Shown here piece by piece: positions 46,957 to 57,156 of a DNA stretch of 64,000 nt (the stretch's first letter is position 1; every line of letters starts with the position of its first letter). Below the pieces are notes generated by a model, which saw only the letters and a list, made by a program, of their open reading frames with translations, was not told the DNA's origin and did no database searches. Where the stretch lies: positions 1 to 64,000 of the forward strand of contig NZ_JNIZ01000004.1 in assembly GCF_000701485.1 (NCBI RefSeq), written 5' to 3'. Origin of the DNA: Mycoplasmopsis sturni DSM 22021 (GTDB lineage Bacteria > Bacillota_I > Bacilli_A > Mycoplasmatales > Metamycoplasmataceae). The position numbers and the translations under genes are program-made.

Positions 46957-47265
46957 TTATTTTTTATCGTATTTACTATTTTTAACTGAACGCATAATTT
47001 GTCTAATTTGTGTTTCAGATGCTGTTCTTCCCATTTGTTGGAACATAACACGAATTTGTTTTTCTGTAATTGGAGGGTTTTCCTTGATTTGTTTTTCGAA
47101 CATTCTTTTTACAAGGAAAAAAGTTAGTAGACCAACGATTAAAGCTACAAGAATGATAATTCCGACAATCATTGCTCCAAAACTAACTGGTGACATTGAT
47201 ACATAATTTGATGAAGTTGTTGTAACAGTTGTGCTGTCTGCATAATAAGCAAGAGTGGATAACAT
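46957..47265 (-). CDS. YneF/UPF0154-type small membrane protein
   Basis: 102 residues: a Ser/Thr-rich N-terminus of ~25, one membrane helix near 30-50, and a cytoplasmic tail with ENPPITEKQIRVMFQQMG and SETQIRQIMRSVK, which is the signature of the YneF (UPF0154) family. The N-terminal extension before the helix is longer than in Bacillus YneF. Function unknown. AAGGAGAA before the ATG; ktrB begins 10 bases after its stop, so they may be co-transcribed. Confidence 0.85.
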   Translation of the reverse strand: MLSTLAYYADSTTVTTTSSNYVSMSPVSFGAMIVGIIILVALIVGLLTFFLVKRMFEKQIKENPPITEKQIRVMFQQMGRTASETQIRQIMRSVKNSKYDKK

Positions 47266-47351
47266 AAATTCTCCTTAAAGTGTATAAATATAAATTTAAA
47301 TATTATTTAAATTTTAACATATTAAATTATTTTTCGCAATTTTAAGGATAT

Positions 47352-47374
47352 AGAAAAAGCTCAATATTGAGCTT
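47352..47374 (-). terminator. terminator of the DUF2779-peptidase operon
   Basis: AAGCTCAATATTGAGCTT perfect palindrome overlapping the peptidase stop, with TTTTTC on the minus strand. Confidence 0.7.
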
Positions 47375-48455
47375 ATTTATAGGTAATTTTTTGATATTCT
47401 TGGCTATTAAAATCTTTTAAAAAGTTTACTAATAGGTCCCCTGCGGCCATTAAATCAGAAATAGAACACACACCAATTGGACTGTGTAAATATCTTTGAG
47501 GAAGAGAAATTGTTAACGTTGCTGCTCCACCTTTTGCATATTGAAGTTCATGTGCATCAGTTCCACCTCCCATTGCAACAAACTTATAAGCGGGAATATC
47601 GTGGATTTTAGCTGTTTTAACAAAGAAATCAATTAGTTTAGGATCCATTAAAGTTCCGCCATCTTTAATTCTTAAAGCTGCCCCAGCGAATAATTTAGTA
47701 GTTCCAGGAATTGTATTTGGGGTATCGTGTGAACTTGTAGTGTCTAAAGCAATTGCAACTTGAGGATTTACCAATGATACCGATGTTTTAGCTCCTCTGG
47801 TTCCAACTTCTTCTTGAACGGTCCCAACTAAATATAAATTAACATCTAAATCTAAATCAGCCACTTGTGAAGCCACGTAATCTAAGACGGTTACACCAGC
47901 ACGGTTATCCATTGCTTTTCCACCAATTAAATCTTCGTTTTTGAAATAAATTGTTTCACCAGAGAGATAAATACGATTGCCAACTGAAACATTGTTATCA
48001 AGTGCTTCTTGCTTATTTTTAAAACCAAAGTCTACATATAAATCATTATTTGTCATTGCTTTTGCAATTTCTTCACTTTTCATAATATGAATTGATGTGT
48101 GACCAAAAACGCCAATAAATTCTTCATTTAAATCATTAATTAATTTTGCTTTAGTCCCAATTACAGTGCTTGCTCAAATACCACCAATAGGACTAACTAA
48201 AATTTGACCATTAGCGTGGATATCACGAACAATATATCCAACTTCATCCATATGAGCGGCAATCATAACTTTGGGAGCATTAGGGTTTTTTGATTTTTTA
48301 TAAATAATTAAAGAACCAAAATTATCACGAGAAAATTCAAAATTAGGATGCGCTAAATTTTTCTTTAAAGCTTTTACAACTGGCTCTTCATAACGAGACA
48401 TTGCTTCAAGTTCCATGTATTGAACTAATCTTTGTTTAAATTCTTGTTTGTTCAT
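47373..48455 (-). CDS. M42 family glutamyl aminopeptidase-like metallopeptidase
   Basis: 360-residue two-zinc aminopeptidase of the M42 family (PepA/FrvX type). Metal and catalytic residues are seen in AAHMDEVGY near residue 65, GKAMDNRAG near 173, VQEEVGTRGA near 207 and MGGGTDAHELQ near 312. Normal length. It would trim peptides in the cytoplasm to supply amino acids. GGAGAATA precedes the ATG, which overlaps the stop of the DUF2779 gene by one base. Confidence 0.93.
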
Positions 48456-50821
48456 TATTCTCCTATTCTTTGTAATTCAATTTTACCTTCTTTTAAAGTA
48501 TATTGAAATTGCGGGTATTTGGTTTTGTCAATTTGATATTCAAAATCATTGATTTCAGGAAATTTCGCACGAATAATTTCCATTATAAATTCATAAACCA
48601 TAATCATTGCTTTAACATCATTGTGACAATATTTTGCAAGTTCATTTTTTATTTTATTTCACTGGGCATCTCCGGTTATTTTATGGTATCGCAAAATTGC
48701 TTCATCCATTGCCATTGTCCCTTTTTGAATTATTAAATCACTATATGGTGTAATCATGGTTTTGAGTTCTAATTTATTGCTTGTAATAAGTTTTTCGACT
48801 TTTTTAATTGAACCATAAAACTTAAGATCTTTTAAGAAAATAGATAATTTCCCAGCAAATGGATGTTTTTCTAAATTTTGGTCAATATTTAAAGGGTGAA
48901 TTCCATTTGGAGTGATATCAAAAGCGAAAATATCTTTTGGAATTGCTATATTTCTATAGCTAAAACAATCATAAAGATCGATAGTATTGTTATTAATATG
49001 CATTATTATTCGAGTAAAATCATCAATAGTACCAACGTTTTGCTTAAATCAGTGAGCGAATTCAGATACACTAGAATTTTCGGTGTCTTTTATCACATTT
49101 TTAATAATTTCTAGAATTTCCTTGTTTCTAGTATTTTCGTAGCTTTTGTTATAAACAACATAATAATCAGCTTTGTTTGAGTAAATACTTAAAATCAATT
49201 CAACAAGTTTTTGGTATGAAATATCAATAGTATCTATAACTATATCTTCTGAATTAACAACTTTACCATTAATTGTTTCAATTACCGAAACTTGTGAGAC
49301 AACTTGTTGAGAAGTTCCGGTGTAATCTAAGATAGGAAAAACATCACTAAATCCTTCGTAGTCATACCAAATAATACGAGCATTTTTATAGTGTAATTGA
49401 GCAATCGTATTGATGGTATTGAATTGGAAGAAATTTGGAGTTAAATTATAATTTTCTTTAGTTTGAAGGTGATGTTCAATTTTCGTTTTTTTGAAGTGGA
49501 AAGGCATAAATACTCTTGAAGAATATTCTAAAAATAAATCTCCCATTAAGTATTTATAAATTGCTAATTCTAATTCTTTTGAATCGATAAAAATAGAATC
49601 AATTGTTACATTATCTGAATTAAATTGTCCGATAAAACCTGAACTTAGAAAATTATGGATTTTTTGATTAATATCAAATGTATCATCTTTTTCGAAAAAA
49701 TAACCAATGTCATTTCAAATATATTTAGAACCAAAAGTGAAATATGATTTTTCAATTAACTCAAAATAAAATTGACTATTTTCAAATATTTGATCTTTTG
49801 TCTTGGTATTGTGGGGATTTTTAATAAGCATACGAAGATCACCGTTATTTCTTAGTGTTTCGTATTGATCTAAATTTTTAGGATATAAAGAATTATTTTC
49901 GTCAAATAATCTGGTACGAACATCTAAATTACGCATTCTTGCAACGTTATAAAAACTATATTGACCATTAGGGTCGAATTTACCAGTAGGATCATATAAT
50001 AAGAAATCTCCTGATGCCTTGATGATTGAACGAGCAATTAATTCATGTTCACTTAATTTGTTGTTTTTTGTGATGCTAGCTTTTTTAGCAGGAATGGCAG
50101 AAAAACTCTCAAAATATTGCATTGCACCAGCTTTGGTATTTTTTAAAATCAAAGATACAGGATCTAAGATAATTAATGATAATGATTGGATTTTAGTAAT
50201 TTTACTAATAACATCATAGTGATAAATAAATCGATAAAATTCTTTTTTTGTTGAATTTTTTGTAAATCCTTGCAAAGAAATTTTCTTTAATTCTTTATCA
50301 AATAACAAGGCTCTTGCAACATATTGAAATTTATTTTGTTGATTTTCTCTTATGTATTGAAAAACCGGATTTACAATAAGGCGAATTTTAGGGTTATTTA
50401 AAGCATCTAAAGTTTTTTGAACAGCTAGTTCTGTTTTGCTTAAAAGAATAACTAAAATCTCTTCAGACTCAATTTTATATTTTTGGGCATAAAATTTCCA
50501 AGATTCTTCTTCCATTTTCTTGTATGTTTTTCGTTTAACATCATTTACAGAATTGATAGATTCAACTCCTTGGAGATTATTATTTGCTATTAAAAAACTA
50601 CCAAAATCATGCTCAACTTCATCTTCATCTAATTCGTTTTCATCTTCTAATAAAGCTCTGATTTTATTAAAATCAGATTCAGTATTTCATTTTAGTTTGT
50701 ATTGATCTCCGACAATGTTATTAATTAATTCTTGATCGCTATTACCTGCTCAAATTAAAGCTGGATTATTTCAAAAAACCCTTTTAAATCTCGGTCATGA
50801 AACTACTACTGTGTCTTTCAT
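48455..50821 (-). CDS. DUF2779-type putative nuclease
   Basis: 788-residue soluble protein. The N-terminus (VVSWPRFKRVFWNNPALIW) resembles the cysteine-containing opening of DUF2779 proteins but has Asn/Asn where others have Cys-Pro. From about residue 475 to the end is a DUF2779-like region: IIWYDYEGFSD near 480 and, near the end, LAKYCHNDVKAMIMVYEF, which looks like the last exonuclease motif of a DnaQ/RNase H-like fold. A DNA or RNA nuclease role is inferred; the family is typical of mycoplasmas and ureaplasmas. AGAGGC before the ATG; coupled to the M42 peptidase. Confidence 0.75.
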
Positions 50822-50944
50822 TTTGCCTCTATTTTGAATTATTCTTTATAATTTTTTAAAAATTATAAACTATTTTCTAGATCGGTGATATTTCGATGTA
50901 TATTATTCCAAAAATTGTAAGCAATATGTATAATATTAAATGTT

Positions 50945-51283
50945 ATGAACAATGTAAATTTATCTAGAAAAGAATCACAAGTTCAACAACTTGTTGCTAA
51001 TATTTTAGTCAATAATATTACTAATGCAAATGTTATTGACCCAATTGTTATTGATGCAAAACTTACAAATGACTTATCTCATCTCAAAGTGTATGTATCT
51101 CTTTCGGGAAATTCACAAAAAGGTATTGAAGCATTAAATAATGCTTCTGGTTATGTACGCTCAATTTTGGCTAAAAGCCTTAATTGAAGAAAAGTTCCAC
51201 AGGTTCATTTTTATTTAGATGAAGTAACTGATCATGGAATGAAAATTGATGCTATTTTAAATAAAATTAAAAATGAAAATTAA
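50945..51283 (+). CDS. rbfA: ribosome-binding factor A
   Basis: 112-residue factor for late 30S assembly and 16S 5' end processing. KH-type fold with RKESQVQQLVANIL near residue 7, DPIVIDAKLTNDLSHLKVYVSL near 36-55, RSILAKSLNWRKVPQVHFYLD near 78-98. TATAAT at 50929-50934 is ten bases before the ATG and no Shine-Dalgarno site is visible, so the leader is a few bases at most. Confidence 0.93.
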
Positions 51284-51315
51284 AACACGAAAATAACTAT
51301 GATACGAAAGGAATT

Positions 51316-51840
51316 ATGAAGAGAATTTTAAAAAAATTATGAATTGCACCTAGTGTATTGACCCCTCTTGTGGCTATTGCTTGCCAAGACCCTAATAATG
51401 CCAATGTTTTGGAAATTCGCATTAATTATCAAAATAAAACATTATTAAATAGTCAAGGCTTAGAAATTTCTATTGAAACTGAAAAATTAATTAATCAATT
51501 ATTATCTTTAAATCCAGAAAAAGAATTTAAAGATGAATTTTCAATATATAAAGCATACTTAGAAAGAGAAGCTTCTGTAGAAAAAGATAAATATTCCAAA
51601 TCAGAACTTCAAGAAGTTATTGATTTCAAAACTAATTTCAAAAAATTATATGATGCTCTTTTAATGGTTCAAAATCCAGTTACTAAAATTGAAGGTTTAG
51701 AAGAGTTAAGAAACATTTTAAATTTACAAAAAAATATTGTAGCGCAAGTTCAGGGTTCTGTTAACTCTCAACAAAAAATTAGAATTGTTGTTGAAAACTT
51801 TAATTCGTTAATTGAAAGTCTTAAAAATAAAAGAGCATAA
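51316..51840 (+). CDS. lipoprotein of unknown function
   Basis: 174 residues with a lipoprotein signal: KRILKKLWIAPSVLTPLVAIAC, lipobox VAIAC giving Cys22 as the lipid site. The rest is largely helical and acidic (KLINQLLSLNPEKEF, YLEREASVEKD), possibly coiled coil; no family recognised. AAAGGAA before ATG 51316. The Trp codon UGA sits in the signal. Follows rbfA by 32 bases, and ends at a terminator. Confidence 0.8.
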
Positions 51841-51863
51841 TTTTCTTTTGCTCTTTTTTGTTT
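51829..51863 (+). terminator. terminator after the lipoprotein gene
   Basis: AAAAGAGCA and TGCTCTTTT arms around the stop, then T run. Confidence 0.75.
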
Positions 51864-51965
51864 TCAATTAATTTAAGATTTTATTGATTGAATCTTATTT
51901 TATTTTTGCTTATTTTATAGACAAAAATAGCATAAAAAACTTTTAATGAATTCTATTTTTTTGAT

Positions 51966-52121
51966 AAAATAAAAAAGCATAAATTACAGCAGTTTATTAT
52001 TTTTAAGAAATAATTTTGATATGTTCAATTTTGATAGTAGGGATGCTGAAATACTGAAATCATTAAACCAAAATTACTTAATTAGAAATAAACTTTCTCT
52101 TTATGCAGAAGGGAAATAAAA
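51966..52121 (+). promoter_or_regulatory. possible rpsD leader
   Basis: Between a -10-like box (GATAAAAT at 51962-51969) and rpsD lie about 150 untranslated bases with TAGGGATGCTGAAATACTGA. In many bacteria S4 controls its own mRNA through such a leader. I recognise no exact consensus, so this is a positional guess. Confidence 0.3.
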
Positions 52122-52721
52122 ATGTCAAGATATACAGGACCTGTTTTTAAAATTTCTCGTCGTCTTGGGCACTCAATTCTTGAAACAGGAAAAGAGTTTG
52201 CTAAAGGAAGAAAAAGAACTTATGCACCAGGACAACATGGAAATAGAAGAGTAAAACTTTCAGATTATGGACTTCACCTTTATGAAAAACAAAAAGTAAA
52301 ACACACTTTTGGGATTTCAGAAAAACAACTTAGAAAAACTTACGAAAAAGCTATTAAAATTAAAGGAGTTACCGGTACCAACTTGCTTCAATTACTTGAA
52401 TCAAGACTTGATAATGTTGTATACCGTGCTGGATTTGCTTCAACAAGAAGACAAGCACGTCAACTTGTAAACCACGGTCACTTTACTTTAAATGGCAAAA
52501 AAGCTGACATTCCTTCAATGTTAGTTCGTCCAGGTGATGTTGTTCTTATGAAAGAAAAATTAACTAAAAACCAATATGTAACTGATTCAATGGCTGCTAA
52601 AAATGCTGCTTCATGATTGACAAGAAAAGACTTTAGTGTAAAATTTGATCGTTTACCAGAAAGAACAGAAATGCATACAGAAATTAAAGATGCATTAGTT
52701 GTTGAGTTCTACGCTAAGTAG
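52122..52721 (+). CDS. rpsD: 30S ribosomal protein S4
   Basis: 199-residue primary 16S-binding protein. N-terminal [25 protein letters not shown] near residue 37, and the S4 RNA-binding motif [18 protein letters not shown] near 93. GAAGGGAAA before the ATG. Monocistronic leader upstream; rpmE follows 17 bases later. Confidence 0.98.
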
Positions 52722-52738
52722 TCAGGAGAATATAGATT

Positions 52739-52948
52739 ATGAAAAAAGATATTCACCCACAATACTTTACAGTTGAAGTTACTTGTTCAACTTGTCAAAA
52801 ACAATTTACATTTGGTTCAGTTAAAAAACAATTCTCAGTTGATGTTTGTTCAGGATGCCACCCTATTTACACAGGGAACCGTTCACAAGCAAAAGCAACC
52901 GGAAGAATTGACAAATTCAACAAACGTCTTGAAAAGAAACAAAAATAA
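52739..52948 (+). CDS. rpmE: 50S ribosomal protein L31
   Basis: 69-residue large-subunit protein that bridges the subunits. MKKDIHPQYFTVEVTCSTC and VCSGCHPIYTG are typical; the cysteines mark the zinc-binding (C+) type. CAGGAGAA before the ATG. Terminator follows. Confidence 0.97.
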   Translation: MKKDIHPQYFTVEVTCSTCQKQFTFGSVKKQFSVDVCSGCHPIYTGNRSQAKATGRIDKFNKRLEKKQK

Positions 52949-52963
52949 TTCTTTTCAAATTAT

Positions 52964-52996
52964 TAAAATCACACTTAATTGTGTGATTTTTTATTT
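52964..52996 (+). terminator. terminator after rpsD-rpmE
   Basis: AAATCACACTTAATTGTGTGATTTTTT hairpin: AAATCACA and TGTGATTT arms plus T run. Confidence 0.85.
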
Positions 52997-53216
52997 TATC
53001 TAAAAAGCTAATGAAGTAAAATTAAAGGCATTTAATTTATCTTTGACTTTTTATTTTTATAAAATTTATTTTTATAGATTCATCAACAAAATTAATAAAT
53101 TTCATGAAATAAAACTAAATAAAGGGAATTTATTAGGAAAAATGTGAAAAATGATGAAAATTTTTAATTTTTTATGCAAACCGTAAAAAATTTTTTAATA
53201 TATTAATGGAGAAGAA

Positions 53217-53247
53217 AATAAAAAGCGCCCAAAAGGGCACTTATTAA
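53217..53247 (-). terminator. terminator of rpoE-fba
   Basis: On the minus strand GTGCCC-TTTT-GGGCGC then TTTTTATTTT just after the fba stop. The 220 bases between this and the rpmE terminator hold nothing recognisable. Confidence 0.8.
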
Positions 53248-54110
53248 GCTTTGTTATTTGAGCCGAATTCGTAGATTTTTTCTCTAACAGTTTCGCACAT
53301 TGCATCAAATCCTGGTTTGTAAAGTTTTCTAGGGTCAAAGTTTTTCCCTTCAAGGTCTTTACCTGATTCGATGTATGATCTTAATGCTTTGTGGTTTGAT
53401 TGTTGTAATTCGGTGTTAACATTGATTTTGGTAACTCCAAGTGAAATTGCTTTTTTGATTTGTTCTGTAGGAATTCCGCTTCCACCGTGTAATACAATTC
53501 CGATTCCAGCAGCATTTGAAATTTCTGATAATGTTTCAAAGCTAAGTGATTCTCAAGTTGAAGGGTATGGACCATGAATGTTTCCAATACCTGCAGCAAG
53601 AACATCAATTCCTAAATCAGCCATTTTTTTAGCTTCAGCTGGATCGGCAAATTCACCATCTCCTACAATTCCATCTTCTTCTCCACCGATTGTTCCAACT
53701 TCTGCTTCAAAAGAAAATCCTTTAGCTTTTGCTAATTTAACTAATTCTGAAGTTTTTGTGTAGTTTTCTTCGAATGGGAAATGTGATCCATCAAACATAA
53801 CTGATGTATAACCATCACTTTCAAGAGCTTTTTTTACTCCTTCATATGAACCGTGGTCTAAGTGAAGCGCAACGGGGATAGTAATATTTAAGTCTTTAAT
53901 TAAACCCTTAACCATTCCTGTTACTACATTAAATCCACCCATGTATTTAAGTGCTCCTTCGCTAGTTGCAACAATAACAGGTGAATTTTCTGCTTGAGCT
54001 GTTAAAAGAACTGCTTTAGCTCATTCTAAGTTATTAATGTTAATGTGAGGAATAGCATATTTTCCTTCTTTTGCTTTTTTAAGCATTTCGCTAGCGTTAA
54101 CTAATGCCAT
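53244..54110 (-). CDS. fba: class II fructose-bisphosphate aldolase
   Basis: 288-residue zinc aldolase of glycolysis. Zinc-binding VALHLDHGS near residue 80, EAEVGTIGGEEDG near 132, IHGPYPS near 178 and VLHGGSGIP near 205 are family marks. Length normal. AGGAGAAA before the ATG. It follows rpoE by 27 bases on the same strand, a frequent Firmicutes neighbourhood (rpoE-pyrG-fba), here without pyrG. Confidence 0.97.
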
Positions 54111-54137
54111 ATTTTCTCCTTTAATAAATAAAATAGA

Positions 54138-54395
54138 TTAGAAAACTTCAAAAGTTTTACTTTTTCATGAACCGTCTTTATTTCTTTCAAAACGTCTATC
54201 AACTGTTAAAAGACGATAAAGTTCTCCAATTTTGTCTTTTCTAATATCTTCATATGATTTTTCTTCAGTGACAAATTTATCTTCTCATTGGCTTTTTAAT
54301 TTATCTTCAACAACCTCAAAAATTTGATCAAAGTCAAAACTTTTTGTAGTGTCTTGAGAAATAACTTCGATTGCTATGTCTAACATCGTTTTCAT
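54138..54395 (-). CDS. rpoE: RNA polymerase delta subunit (short form)
   Basis: 85-residue protein that matches only the N-terminal HARE-HTH domain of the delta subunit: MLDIAIEVISQ, DQIFEVVEDKL, KIGELYRLLTVDRRFERN and GSWKSKTFEVF. The acidic, disordered C-terminal half of Bacillus delta is absent. Delta tunes promoter complex stability and recycling of polymerase. AGAAAGGAC before ATG at 54395; ATG at residue 4 is a possible alternative. The position before fba supports the call. It has two UGA Trp codons, so is missed under the standard code. Confidence 0.8.
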
Positions 54396-54430
54396 AAACG
54401 GTCCTTTCTAAATGTCTCTTTTTAAATGTA

Positions 54431-54448
54431 AAACAATTATAATTGTTT
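54431..54448. promoter_or_regulatory. perfect palindrome holding the rpoE -10 box
   Basis: AAACAATTATAATTGTTT is an 18-base perfect palindrome 36 bases upstream of rpoE; its centre contains TATAAT on both strands. It may be an operator or only a chance symmetry of a -10 box. Confidence 0.35.
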
Positions 54449-54607
54449 ATTATATTTTATAATAATTTATAAATGAAAATATTTCAAAAATTGTAAAAAT
54501 ATTTTTATTTTATTTAAGAATTAATATTAAATTGGTGAAATTATTTTTAGTCACTTAACTTTAATGTTCCTTACAATAATTACTTAATTAATTTTTCGAA
54601 AAAATAA

Positions 54608-54613
54608 TATAAT
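54608..54613 (+). promoter_or_regulatory. -10 box of the cysS operon
   Basis: TATAAT eight bases before the cysS ATG; no Shine-Dalgarno site, so the transcript starts at or next to the ATG. Confidence 0.6.
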
Positions 54614-54621
54614 TCCAAATT

Positions 54622-55857
54622 ATGAAATATAACATTTATTTATGTGGTCCAACAGTTTATAATCATGTTCATATTGGCAATATTAGGCCTATTTTATCGA
54701 TGGATTTAATCTTAAAGGCATTCAAAATTTTAGGTAAAGACTTTTATTTTGTTCACAACATAACAGATATTGATGATAAAATTATTGCTCGTGCAATTCA
54801 AGAAAATGTTTCTGAAAAAGAAATTTCATCTTTTTATGCAAATGAATACTTACATTTATTGAAAAAATTAAACATCGATACAATTTCAAAAATTGAATAT
54901 GTTACAGAAAATTTAGGAGCTATTGAAAATTTTGTAAAAGCTCTGTTATTGAGTAAGAATGCTTACAAAGGCGAAGGTTCAAATGTTTGGTTTGATGTTT
55001 TAAAAAACAAAGACATTTATGGTAAAGTTTCTCATCAAAAAATTGATAATATGGTATTTGAAGATAATAATCAAAATAAAAGATTTATGGCCGATTTTGC
55101 CCTTTGAAAAAGCACTGATATCGGGATCAAATATAAAACAGAATTTGGTCTAGGAAGACCAGGATGACATACTGAATGTTGTGCACTCATTTACAAAAAT
55201 TTTGGAAGTCAAGGTGTAGATATTCATGGTGGAGGAATGGACTTAACTTTTCCGCACCATGAAAACGAGAACGTCCAATTTCAAGTCATAACTAGAAACC
55301 CAATAGCTAAAAAATGATTACGTACGGGGATGATTAATATCAATGGCGAAAAAATGTCTAAATCTTTGAATAACTTTATTTTAGCTAAAGATTTTTTAGA
55401 TAAATATCATCCTGATGTGTTGAAATTTATTATTTTATTAAACTCATACACCGGAATTATTAATATTGATGAAAATTTAATTCACAATATAAATAAAATA
55501 ATGAATAGAATTAAAAAAATTTATTTTAGTGTTCAATTATATTTATTTAATAATCAGGGACAAAAACTCACTGCTTATTATGAAGAAACTTATAAAAAAG
55601 CCATGACTAATTTAAGTGAAACGCAATTTAATCATTTTATGACTATAGTTCATGAGCTTGTTAAACAAAGCGCAAAAGATATAGTTAGCGCAAAAACCCT
55701 GATAAAGATTTTTGATGACTTAAAATTTGGATTTAGTCAAATCGATTATCCAAAATACATTAAAATTTATGATCAATGACAACAATTATTAAGTAAAAAA
55801 GAATTTACCAAAGCCGATGAACTAAGATCTATTCTCATCGAAGAGGGACTTATTTAA
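54622..55857 (+). CDS. cysS: cysteine--tRNA ligase
   Basis: 411-residue class I synthetase, shorter than the usual ~460. It begins almost at the zinc/HIGH motif ([20 protein letters not shown]), lacking the ~20 leading residues of most CysRS, and is short at the C-terminus. Zinc and active-site blocks are [11 protein letters not shown] near residue 182, FPHHENEN near 210 and KMSKSLNN near 247. Leaderless promoter. First gene of cysS-rlmB-sigma-protease; stop overlaps the rlmB start by one base. Confidence 0.97.
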
Positions 55858-56561
55858 TGAAAGAATTAATTATTAGTGGAAAAAACTCTGTTTTAGAAGC
55901 GCTTGCTAATAAATTACCAATTACTAATGTATACGTTTCTAAAAAAGAAAACATTAAACTTTTTAAGGATTTTAATGTTTCTGTAGAGTTAAAGGATATT
56001 GATTTTCTTAATCAATTATCAAAAGAAAATCACCAAGGATTTTTAGCGAAGCTATCTCATTTAAATTATCGTGACTTAGAATTTTTAATTAAACGTAAAC
56101 CTGAAGCTGTTTTAATGTTAGATAAAATTCAAGATCCTCATAATTTAGGTGCGATAATTAGAACTGCAAATGCAGCTGGAATTCATGATATTATCTTACC
56201 TAAAGAAAACTCTTCTGACATCAATAATACTGTTTTGAAAGTTTCAAGTGGTGGCTTTGTTGGTATGAATTTTTATCGTGTTAACTCACTAAGCGCAACT
56301 GTTGTAAAGCTAAAAAAGAATGGTTATTGAGCTTATGCAACAACATTAGATAAAAATTCGTTACCTCATAATCAAGTGGAATATAATAAACCTTCAATTC
56401 TCATTATTGGCAACGAAGGGAATGGAGTTTCAAAAAGCGTTTTATCTGTTGTGGATCAAACCATTTATATAGAGCAATTTGGGACCGTTCAATCATTAAA
56501 TGCCTCTGTCGCAACAGGTATTATCCTTTTTGATTTTATTAATGGCTCATCAAGGAAATAG
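55857..56561 (+). CDS. rlmB: 23S rRNA/tRNA 2'-O-ribose methyltransferase (TrmH/RlmB)
   Basis: 234-residue SpoU-family methyltransferase. N-terminal substrate-binding part (SGKNSVLEALANK near residue 5), then the knotted SAM-binding domain: LDKIQDPHNLGAIIRTANAAG near 89-108, ILIIGNEGNGVSKSV near 180, and QFGTVQSLNASVATGIILF near 207. Position beside cysS matches Bacillus, where rlmB modifies G2251 of 23S rRNA; exact target here is inferred. Its 3' end overlaps the next gene by 20 bases. Confidence 0.93.
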
Positions 56562-57153
56562 AATTTCTTGGGAAGAAATTCAACCAGAAGTAAAAAGCTA
56601 CTTCGAACTTCATCAATTCAAAACAATCTCTAAATCTCATTTAATTGTCATAATTTGTGAACACATTAAACCTAAATTGAATCATATGATTCGAAAAATA
56701 CAATCTATTTATTATCGCGGTTGCACAGTTTCAACTGACGAAATCGAGAATTATATTTATAGTATTATTTTGGATATCATTCATAATTGAGATAATTTCA
56801 AGTATTTACCTTTTAGTGTTTGATTTTGAAAATCAGTTAAAATTAATACTTTGAATTATGTAAACAAAAACAATAATGCTCAATATTCTTTCGAAGATGG
56901 ACTCCATAATAATATTAATTTAGATAAGGTATCTTACAATTATCATAGTGCTAATCAACAATCTAATTTGTGTGAAGTTTATAATTTAAATTTTTTAAAA
57001 AAGATTTTAAACAAAGAAGAGATTGAATTTTTAACAGAAATGATGAATTTACCAAAACGCCCAAGAATCAACAAGCAAAGTTTAAAAGGCAAACTTATTT
57101 GTCAAATTAATAAAAAAATTAAAGAATTTTTAGAAATTTCAAACATTGAATAA
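56542..57153 (+). CDS. SigH/ComX-like alternative sigma factor
   Basis: 203 residues. It lines up by eye with sigma-H of Bacillus: a region-2-like part (residues ~45-105, HMIRKIQSIYYRGCTVSTDE then NWDNFKYLPFSVWFWKSVKI) and a region-4-like C-terminus (FLKKILNKEEIEFLTEMM ... QINKKIKEFLEIS) resembling the end of SigH. Similarity is weak, but the gene sits right after cysS-rlmB, where Bacillus has sigH. It overlaps rlmB by 20 bases; the ATG at 56542 is chosen since upstream starts are deeper in rlmB. A mycoplasma alternative sigma (MG428 of M. genitalium) controls recombination genes. Targets here are unknown. Confidence 0.6.
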
Positions 57154-57156
57154 ATT

